From Neocallimastix lanati (nom. inval.) (lineage: Eukaryota; Neocallimastigomycota; Neocallimastigomycetes; Neocallimastigales; Neocallimastigaceae): a DNA stretch of 64,000 nucleotides. The notes under the pieces were generated by a model. That model had not been told where the DNA came from. It did no database searches and saw nothing but the letters and a program-made list of their open reading frames with translations. Each line of letters starts with the position of its first letter. The first letter of the stretch is position 1. This document shows positions 1 through 12,000 of this stretch, piece after piece. The translations under genes and the position numbers were made by a program. The stretch lies in the NCBI GenBank assembly GCA_016946835.1, contig JACVTC010000010.1, positions 1,677,501 through 1,741,500 of the forward strand, written 5' to 3'.

Positions 1-3000
1 ATAAGGATTTAAATAACTATTTATAGCGTTAGGTTCAATTAATGATTGTAAAAATGAATTTTGATACGTAATAAAATCTTTATAGGCGGAAGCTATATAT
101 TTTCCAAAATTATCTTCACGATTATCATTTAAAATATACGCTATACAGTCTTCTTCAGTAATATCTTTTTCTGGTAATTTACCATGACAATCATAGTTTG
201 ATAGATTTTCGTAAATATTCTTCCAACCTTTCCTGAACATTTTAAATAATTTTTTCATATCTTCATCATCCTCTAACTCATCTTTAATTAATGTTTCTTT
301 AGCTTGAGCTCTTGAAATTTTATTTGAATATTTTTCTATGGCATATGTAATAAGTGGATTAATGAGTTTGAAATTCTCTAAAAATTTGATTTCTTGTACT
401 TTTTCAAGGCTGCATGTTAAATAATTATTAATAACAGGATATTTTGAAATATTTTGTAATTGTAAAAATTGATCCATAAACATACCATAACTAGGGTAAT
501 CTGCAGCATAGAAATATTGAATAAATGGATAAGATTCCTGTGATAAATTATTTAAATTGGACGTTTCTTCTAAGATAGCTTTAATAGTATCATCCTTGAT
601 TTCAAGAATATTATTGTTATTATTAATGTAAATTAAATGGTAATTAATATAATTTGAAATTGCTTCATTAACAATATTATTACATTCATGTTCAAAAATT
701 TCTCTCTCTTCTGGAGAAGTCATGGAATATTCATTTCTAGAAATTAATTCGTTAATTTCAGACATTATCATATTTAAGAAAATTTGTATATTATCAATTC
801 CTCTTTTAGATAATTCTTTTTCTAAAGCCTTCCATATATCTTTTAATATCGATAAAATAGATTTATCTTCTTTCTTAGCATCTTCATAGTAAAACATTTT
901 TAATTCTTCCGATTTAATAAATTCCAGTTTTTCACTATAATAAATACACGAATAGAAAATAAAACTTAAAATTCTATAAGTAATATGATTAATATATCTA
1001 ACTGGTTTATTATTTTTAATAAAATTGCTTTTTAATACTTTTTGGAATCCTTTAATAGGTGTATTTTTTAAGGTTTCTACTTCATTCATTAAATCATCAA
1101 TTAATATATATGGAATATCTTCTATGAATTTTCTTCTATGTTCTTCGTTTCTACAGACTCTGACATGTCCAGGTCTATTAAATAATTTATGACTTTTACC
1201 ACCAATGGTTTCGTGACATATTTTACATTTATTTTCATCCCATGGTCTTCCACAATCCCCAATTACATACCAATAACCACAACTACACATATAGACTTCT
1301 TCACTCTCTGCTTCCTTTTTTCGTTCGAAAAATTTTTTAATTTCATAAGCGCTCTCCATTTTTAAATTGAACTTTGGTTCACCTCCAGGAATGTATATAT
1401 TTTCAATATTTTGCTTCAAATTTTCAGATAAAATATTAGAATATAATGTATTTGGTTGTGAAAATGAACAAATAAATGCGAATTTGTGGGAATAAAGTAG
1501 CATTTCATATTCCATTGGTGAAATATTTTGAATAAAACTCAATTGCTTTTTCATTGATTTAATTTTGAAATATATAGAAATCATTTTTTCTGAAAGTACA
1601 GGCATTTCAACATAATTTAAAATATCTGAAATATAGCTATAAAGTTTGTCAATCATCTTACTATTGTTTCCATTAATCCTTAAATTCCTTAAATTTGAAA
1701 TTTCTTCATTAATAATTAAATCGTAAAAAATTAAAATATCATTCGTTTTAATTTTGTTTGAAATTTCATTTGATGATCTGTATTGCTCCATTTTATTTAT
1801 TCTATATATTTTTCTGTAATCCATGTAAGAATTGAATGTATCATTTTGAATAAACAAATAATTTAAAGCACATGGAACTTTTTCATTAAAATCGAAATCA
1901 TTAATAAATATTTCATGTTTATTTATGAAATCTTTTAAAGCATTATAATCTTTTATGACGATTTTATTTAATACCTTAAGTATATATATTTTAATAACTT
2001 TCCTAAATTCATTGTTACCATTTATGAATTCTAATATTTCTTCTTCAATTAAATCATCGTCTTGTTTTTTGCCTCTTTCAAAAATGATTTTACTAAGATT
2101 GTAACAATAAAGTTTAATATATGAAATACAGTAAAGTACTCCTAATCTTTTATCAGAGTTAGATTCATATTGGAAAGATTCAATATAATTAACACAGTTT
2201 TTGAATATTTGTAACGATTGATTTAAAATTCGATCATCCTCCGAATGTTTGGATTCAAAATACTTTGAGATATTTCCATCAAATAATGATAATAAAACTT
2301 CATCCATTCTAATGTTTTCATTACTATTTAAAAATGCAATAATTGGATTAGATTTTTCTTTTTCTAATTTATTTAAAAATTTAACACCAGTTCCATCATC
2401 ATCGTCCTCATCATTATCCTCACTTTCATCATAACTTTCATAATTATCATCTTCATCCTCATTATTACTAAATTCAATATCCTCATCATCTATATCATTT
2501 TCATTATCTTCATCTTCATCTTCTATATCACTTTCATTTTCTTCATCTTCATCATTAGTTTCTTCTACATCTTCATTTTCATCTTCTAAATCACTTTCGT
2601 TTTCTTCATCACTACTAGTGTTGTCTTCTTCATCTTCGGATTCTTCATCTGAATAACTTTCATCTGAGTTATTTTCATCATTTTCTATTGTTTTATCTAT
2701 TGGACATAATTTGTAATTTTTAAATAGAGTTTCAAAAATAATTTTTGATCTATTAATAACAGTATCGTTTTCAGAGAGAATTTTTAATAATATCAATCTA
2801 TAATCTTCATTATTCGATATTTTCATTTTATTATTTAATATTTTAATAACTAAGTTTGAATATTTAGAAGAACTTAAATATTCTTTCAAAAAATCAAATT
2901 CCTTATCAATTGGTTCTATAGTATCTTCAGAATCAAAATTAAATTCACTATTTTCATTTTGGTCAAAATCTTCTGATAATAAATACATTTCATTTTCATC

Positions 3001-6000
3001 ACTTAAATATTTCAAGTATTCTTTATAATTTTCTTTAAATGATATTCCTTCTTTTATAAAGGCTTCTTTTACATTAAGAAAATCCTGTAAATAATATATT
3101 TGTTTCAATTTTATTCTTAAATCTTCATTAACTTTTATTAAAGAATCAGAAAATATTTTTAATTCTTCCATTAGTAATATGAAATGCTCATTTGTAATCT
3201 CATTTTCATTATTATATATATTAAGAATACAGTAAACTAGACTTTCATAGATATTAATGAATAAGGCATTAATTTTGGGAATTGATTTTTTCTTTGATTT
3301 AAATATATTATTAGAAAGTTTTGATATATATGTATCAATAAAATTATAGATGTATATATCTAAAGAACATATTAACCGACAAATAGAATATATATAGCTA
3401 CTATAAGATTCAATAAAGAGAATAAACTTTATTAAATCTTTAAAAGTTATATCGTTATAGAAAATTTTATTATCGTCAGTGTCTTCTGATAAAAATAATT
3501 CATACAAAACAATAAAGAAATTAATGATATTTTTGTTACTAAATAGTGTATCTGAATTAGATAAATAATATATTATATAATCCTTAAATAATATCTGAAC
3601 TAATTTATTTTGATCAAGATTATGATCGTGATCATTTAAATAATTATCATCATCATTATTTGTAAATTGGAAAATTTTGGAAAATTTATATTTTCTAAAT
3701 TCATTAATAATATTTTTTTCAAGGTTTTCTTTTTCTTCATCATAAATATTTTTATCCTTTAAGTAATTATGATTTTCATTAGTGAAATAATCATCAATTA
3801 ACTTATTTTTGATATATTTATGGATCTCTATATAAGATTGAATAATACAAGGAAAAGATATACCTAAATATAAATCAATTCTTTCTCTAGATAAAGCAGA
3901 ATTTTTTCTCAAATTTGTATCGAAGTTTTCAATCTCAGATTGGTAAATTTTCTCTGTGAATTCATCATCTTTCAAATCACTTAACATCTTTGCAGATATT
4001 ATCTGTTTTTGTTCAAATTGAATAATGGTACTAATTAAAGCATCATTATATAGAGATTTGATATATTTTACAATGATAGAAACAAAATCAACATCATTTT
4101 CTTCAAAATTATAGTGATAAAATATCTTATGGATGATATTTTCCTTTACCATTTTGATTTTCTTTAAAACTAAAGATTGAATTTCTTTCTTTAATTTTCT
4201 ATTATTAATAATATATCTACAAGCTTTTTCAATATAGGTATCATAATCAAAATCACTAAGATTAACTTTAAAGTTATATTTAATACATGAAAAAGCATGA
4301 TATAAATTATCATTGAATTCTTCATCTAAATTAAATATATTTTTATTTTCAAATAATTCATCGTTGGTAGCATGTAATATTTCTTTTAAATTAATATCTT
4401 TTCCATTTAAGTTATCAACAAAAAATTGCTTCCATTCAGTTAAATGGGAGAGTAAATAATTATTAATATTTATATTCTTTTTTCCTTGAATACTGTTTCT
4501 TTTTAAATGTATAATAAAGAGAATTGGTTTTGACCGTTTATGAAGATTATTATTTTCATTTTCAAATAAAAGATTTTCATAATTTTCTATTAAATAATTA
4601 ATATCATTTAAATGAATGCAATCTTCAAGTTTGAAATGGAAAATACATAAATTATGATTATCGTTATTAAAGTAGTCACTTATGATATCATCGATATAAC
4701 GTTCTGAATTATATTTGCTAACTAAAACATTCAGAGTAGTTTCTTTTCTAAATGTTCCATAATGTATATTATTGATAGTTCCAATTTCATAAAAGATATT
4801 TGAAAAGGTATAAATAATATGTTTATTAGTTTTGATTGATTTCAAATAGGACTCTAAATTTCTATGCTGATGTTCTTCCTGAAAATAGATATCTAATATT
4901 GATTGAAATTCCTTTTCATGTTTTATACCATAATTTGAATTTTTAGAATAGAATATGAGATCTTGTGGGAATGTTGGAACAATTTTTTTATAAATCTCCT
5001 TTTTAATTGTAGAATTGTCAATTAAGTCATCATCAAATGTTAAAATTAATGAATTCTTCTCCTTTCTATTATCTTCGTCATCATTACCATTTTCATCATT
5101 TTCATTTTCATAACTTTGGCTTTCCTTATCATTGTTACCAATGTTAATGTCCTTATTATTCATATTTTCTTCATCATTAGCTTTATTCAATAATATTTGA
5201 TACATCATACCTTGAATTTCTTCGATGTCACAATTAATTATTTCAGCTTTTAAATCTAATTTTAATTCGGAATTTTCATTATTTTCTTCCATGATTAGGT
5301 TATTGATACTATTATAAATTTGATTTGATAAATTTTTTTGTTTATCACTAAGTAAAACATCAAAAGTGATAATATGCTTTTCAAATCTATTAATGAATGG
5401 AGGATCTTGTTTATTAATTTCATTTCTATCTAAAAGAACAATACATCTGAAATTATCATGGACCTTATAATTTTGAGTATTGGAATCCCCTAAAGCAATT
5501 CTTGCATAATTACTTCCTGACATTCTTCTGAAATTTTGATTAAATAAATCATATAAAGATGGATACATACTTGTTAAATTTTTTAAAATCATTACCCCAT
5601 CCTCGTTCATAGTAACCTGAACTTTATTTAAAACTTTAGCACTATAGTAACCATGTGTAGTATCTTCTTCAAAACTACTTCCATAATAAAAATTATATTT
5701 TTTATTCAATTTATTTAAGAAAAGTATAATTAAAAATTGACTGACAGAATTTTTGGTTTCAATCAAAAGGTATCTACTCATTGGATCTTGAATATTATTG
5801 ACAATACATTTCATGACATCATAGTCATTTGTATCATGCATACTAGGATAATATCTTTTCAAAATACCTTTAAATTTTTCTATAGAATGATCTAATCCTC
5901 CAAAATTCCTTTCAATACTTTCATTTAAGATACTTTCAATTTTATAAGTATCTTTAGTGAAACCATGTTTCATAAATAGTTTACAAGCAATTTTTATTAA

Positions 6001-9000
6001 ATGATAAAAATCACGGGTTCCATGAAATTCCTTTATATTATTCATAGAGGATTCAAAATTGGTATTGGTGGCACTCGTACTTTCAAATGAGAATGGATTA
6101 TCCTTCAATAATTTTTTGTACTCGAAATAAGCTTTAGATAAATGCTTAAATTCAGAAGTATAGTTTTGTTTTAACCTTGAATCATACGATTCTGCTATAG
6201 ATAATGCATTATCCATTAAATCTTCTTCATCTGGCTCTGGAATAGAAAGATGAATACCACGATTCATTTTAGAGGCATCAAATGGCCAATTAGAAATACC
6301 AATAAATGCTACTTTTTTTTCATTATCATCATATTCTAGTTGAGAATGAAGTACTTTTAATGGATTGTTTTTTGAATTTTCAGCGAGACCCATTTCATCA
6401 AAGTAAATAGCAGAAATAATATCGTTAGAATTATTGTTATTATTATTTCTATCATTATTACTTCCAATATCATTAATTATTTCATTATTATTAGTATTAC
6501 TGTTATTGTTGTTGTTATTGTCATTTAAAGCGTCTCTGGCTTTTTTGAATATATTTAAAATACCTTTTGAATTACTGGTATCAGATCCTTGATATGACCT
6601 TGTATAAACTTTTGGGAAAGTTTTGAAAAATTCATGAGAAGAAGTATTACCATTCATTGATTTGAAGATTAATTGAGCACTTAACGACTTACTACATCCC
6701 GGTTTACCAATAATAAATAATGGAATTTTGGTATTTAAACAAACAAAAATGGAAAATAAATTTTCTAATAAAGCTTTATTTTTAGCAATACCTTTATCTA
6801 ATTCCACAGCATTTGCAATAATATTTTGAATTTTTTTGGGGAATTCTTCAAAATTAAAAGATACCCCAAAAGAATGTCTCATTTCTTTCAAGAAACCTTT
6901 TCTTTTTTCTTTATTAAATATTCTAATATAATAACAGAGGTAAATACTTAAATTAAGAGCATTAATATACTTTATTTCTTCAGTTAATTTTAATTTTTCT
7001 TTTAAATAAGGATTCTCTAATAATTTATTAGCAAACCATTCAAATAAAATTCCAAATCTTCTAACTTCTCTTAAACTAACTGAAGAAATGTCATAAGCAT
7101 TTTTAATATATTCATGAGAATCATATATAGCCCTTTCTGCAATTCCTTTTACTTTATTTATAATATAGTTATTAGTTATCATTGGTTGAAGCATTTCAGA
7201 AACCATATTTGCGATATATTTCTTAATATCATCTCTTCCTGGTGAACCAAAGTCAAAAACAAAGTTTAATAGAGAATATGGCAATGGATTTACACGATAG
7301 ACCAGTTTTCTAACTAAATTCTTTTTTTCATCACAGAGACCAACAATTTCCTTTTCACTTGTATCAATACGATACGGATTACAAGCAGCAATAAATTTTA
7401 CATTTTTTCTAAGTTTTTCACCTTTACATGAACGTTTCAACATAATTTCACTAATTAATCCTAAAGAGTTGCAAGTATTGATCTCATCTAAAAATACCCA
7501 AACAAGATCATTTTTTTCTGTATTGCTTGCATTTTTATTGATATCTTCGTATAAATCATTTTCCTTTATAAATTGTATGATATCATCATCTTCAATACCG
7601 GCATGAATATTTAAAGTAAGTAATGGAATATCCTTAAATTTTGCAATAATTCGTATTAAAGAAGTCTTTCCACATCCAGTTTCTCCCATTAAAATAACTG
7701 GAATATCAGTTCTAAGTCTTAATGAAATAAGAATCAATTTTACAAAATTATCTTCAGTAAAAACATAAGACTTAACAATTTCTTCTAAGGACTCCATACT
7801 TTTATTAAGATTTAGTACTTTATTAACTTCATTTAAAAATTCTTTTGTGGACAATTTTTTATAATTTATTAATTCCTTCGTTAATGGGTCTAATGTATTA
7901 ACAATTTGATTTAGGAGTTTATATTCATTTGATTTTTTATCACAGGTTGGAATAATAGAAAGTGAATTACCATCTTCATTAATTAAAATTAGACTTGGCT
8001 TTATTTTTTTAATAGAAAACGTTTCCTTTCTAGTTAAATTAGTTAATGCTTCTTGATGCGCTTTTTCCCAGTCTAATTTTCCTCTTTGTTGATTGAAAGT
8101 TACATTTTGATCTTTAATAATATTATTAAATGAAGAAGTAATAAAATATTTTGTAATTTTAGTCAAAGAATCAATAAAGAAGTGTCGAATATGCAATATT
8201 TCATCATTATTATAATCACTTAATATAGAAGTTTTCAAGAAATCAGATCTGGAAAAAAGAACTAATTGTTCATATAGAATGTTAATATAAGATTTAATTT
8301 GATAGTAATTTGGATTATTAATATTGAGGTATTTAGAAATGAGCTCTCTACATTCATTATATTGTAATGGCTCGTCAAAATCAATGAAATTAATTGTCCT
8401 TTCATTTATCAGTATACCATTCATTCTGATATTTATATTTATACCATCAATATAAATATCATACTTATCAATTTCTTTTAAATGCTTCAAGTAGAAACTA
8501 ACAACTTGAACTTTTGATTTTATTTTTTTGGAAACATGTAATGGTGGCATATTATTAAATGTGATATTCTGACCATTAAAAAAATCTAAAATTGGATAAA
8601 GTATCTTAAAATCAATAAAACTATTTTGAATTTCAACCATAATTTTAATTTCATTTCCGTAATAAAACATATTTTCATTTTGATAATAATATTTCAAAAT
8701 TAAAAATTTGAAAAGAAATTCATTCATAAATTCTATTTTACTAGTATCTTTTAAATCTAAATGAAGAGCTATTTTTTGGCCATGATTTAATTCCAGTAAT
8801 CTCATAATAATATCATTCTTATTGATTTCATCTCCAACTGGGAAATACACATATGTATAATCAGGATATTTTTCATTGAAATCCTTCTTTATTAATCTTG
8901 ATTTACCTAATCCGGAAACTTCACTCGAATATATTTCCACATCAGAAATTCTTTTAAATTCATTAACATTACTTCTGTTGTTACCAATGATATTCCTATT

Positions 9001-12000
9001 TCTCATATTTCGGGGAGAAATTTCTTTATCTTCTTCATTATTTTCATTAAAATCATAATATTTATGATTAGGTAAATTTTCGAATTCTGTAATAATTTCG
9101 TTTGTCTTTTTTTCTTCAGAATATATGAAAAGTAAGCAGGATTTCATTTTTTTGGGTTCAGAGGCATAAAGTTCATTTAACAGTTTAATTAATAATTCCT
9201 TTTTATCAATATTAAGAATTTCTGGTTTAATAAGAATGAAAAGAACATTTTGATCACATTTTATACTTCTGTAGATAAAGGATGTAATCTCTTCTTTTGA
9301 GGTGTCATTATTACAATACAAAACTGTTTGAGCCAATGGGTAATTTCCAGTTAATTTTAAGGAACAGTGAATTGCATTTTTTTCAATATCTTCATTTCTA
9401 CAATAATGACTATAAATTCCTTTTTTATTAATGTTATTTAATAAAAGGGCTTTTTCATATATTTGATTTAATTTTATGAAATTAATATCATATAATTTTG
9501 TTAAAAAGTTACAGACATCAATTAACATTTGTTTTAATGGAGTTTCACTATTTTCCTTAATATCTATATATGTAGGCATTGATTTACAATTATTATTAGT
9601 GATATAATTAAATATATTTTTTAAATTATTGGATAATGGAATGTTATTATCAATAGCCTTCATATAATTATAGATATAATTAAATTGACGACCATATATC
9701 ATTCGAATAATAGGATTGGTGAAATAGATTGATTTAATTTCATTATTTTGTAAAATTTGAATATTCTTTAATTCCTCAATAATTTCGTTTAATTTTTTCG
9801 GCTTTTGATCGCTATTTTCTTTATAAACAAATGCTTCCCCTTTATGAATATTAATAATATATTCGATTTCTTCAAAATATCCTTGAGAGGAAATAGTATT
9901 TAGAGAATATAATATTTTTTGAATATTATTAATAATATTTGCAAAGCGATCGCAAATTTGGAAATATTCTTTTTCTTTTTGATCCTTTTTTCTTAATAAT
10001 GCAACTTCTCTTAATTCCAATATATCATCAAACTTTTTTACAACATTTCTATTGTTATTTCTATAATGTGCACGGCATTGATAATCTTGTTTCTCAAATT
10101 TCAAATGAAATTCACTGGATTCAAAGATTCTTTTAATGTGGACTTTATTCAATTCACTAGGATTTAAGTGATTATTGTAAAGAACTTTAATATCATTAAA
10201 TTTTCTGTAAGAATTTTCAAATTTATCTGTAATATCCTTATAATTAGATTCCAATTTTGTAATTTTAATAAAGGCATCCAAAAATTCTGTTTCACTTTTC
10301 CACTTTGAACTTTCTTTTCTTAATTCTTGAATAAAAGACATACAAGTTTCCAGTTGTCCAATATCACCTAAAGTTAAATAGAAATCTTCTGAATCATCAA
10401 TAAATTCACACATTTGATGAATATCACTAATCTCTTTTCCATCAATAAAGTTGATTAACTCTGGTTTCTCATACATTTTAATTATTAGTGATAGTGCATT
10501 AGAATTGAATTTGTCTTTTTTCAGTACGTTTATATCTAATTTATTTAATTCCTCATGAATAAAGATAATTTCCTTAAAGGTTAAATTATTTTTTAATATT
10601 TCGGTTAATTCATATAATTTGATTTGAATATCTTTTTCTTTCAGGTTGAAATCTCTTAAGAATAATAATATTTTTTCAAATTTATTAATATTTGTTTTTC
10701 GTTCTTTGAAAAATTTTAATTTATTTTCAATTTTTGTAATGCTTTGAGGGAGATTATTTTTATCCATTTCAAAAATAACGATTAATGTATTAATTTCTTT
10801 TCTTATTTCATTATTATTAATAGACGATAAAATTTCTTCCAAAAACACTAAATCAATTTTATTTTCATTTTCTTCATCAAAAAGATTTTTCAATTTATCA
10901 AATTTTTCCTTTGTTTCTTTGACTAAGAAATGTTCGTTGCTTTCATTAGCCATGCTACTTTCAAATCTATTATCTTTAATATTTTTATAAATTTCACTGA
11001 AGAATTTGGAATTTCTTAATTGAGAAAGTTCATCGATTTCCTTGCAGAGTTTGTCAAAATCATAAAGTTGATCATGACGTGGAAAATCCTTAATAGGTTT
11101 TTTCATAATGTCCTCTCTTATTCTTTCATATATATCAATGATCATTTTCTTTTCATTTGGATAGTAGTATTGGAATATAGAAATTATATTGTCAATCTTT
11201 CCAAAGATATTCATGCATTCCTTGATTTTCTTTTCAATTTTGTTATATAAAGATTCAATTATATAAGTTTTGGTCGAGTCCCCTAAAGTTAGTATTGTAA
11301 ATCTTTTTTTTAAATTATTTCTGTAAGTATCATTCGTTTCATGGAGTAAATGATTCATTATTTTCATTTGATCCATTGAAATCTGAAATTCTTCCAATTT
11401 TTTTCTATTATTCATAATAATAGTATTTGTTTTCTTTATATATGGGATATTTTTAAATTTTTTATCATTAATTTTAAAATAGCCTCTTTCAATTAATTCA
11501 ATGAGTAATTTCATGTTTTCGGAATATTTTATATTAAAAATATCTTCTTCTTTTATTACTCTATTCTTTAAATTTCCAATGAATTTCATTTTTATATTTA
11601 TATCTTCTAAAGTATCCAAAATATTTACAATATAATCATTAGAAACATCTATATTAAAATTTTCAATTAATTTTCCAATAATTAGTCTACTTAATTTATT
11701 ATCTTTAATATTACAAATATAAATAAACATATCATTGATTTCTTCCTCTGAGAAATTTTTTTTTATTGCATTTATTAAACTTTTTAAATACTGAGCAGTA
11801 TTGGTACTCTTAGAGACTAACATAAATAATTGATAAATAACTAATTTTACTTCATCAAATGGAATATTTTTTTCAAGATTTTTATTATTGAAAAGATCTA
11901 ATATATTTTTAATAATTTGATCATTTACTTTTGTTTTTTCATTTTCAATATTAAATATTTTAAATAAAGATTTTAAATGTTTCATACTTTCAGCTTTATT

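Noticed and set aside
2249-2434. Plus-strand 61-residue Ser-rich open frame
   Set aside because: It is the complement of the acidic tract of the RNF213-like gene on the minus strand.
8876-11250. Three plus-strand short open frames (8876-9058, 9939-10136, 11020-11250)
   Set aside because: All lie antisense within the continuous minus-strand ligase frame and have low-complexity composition.
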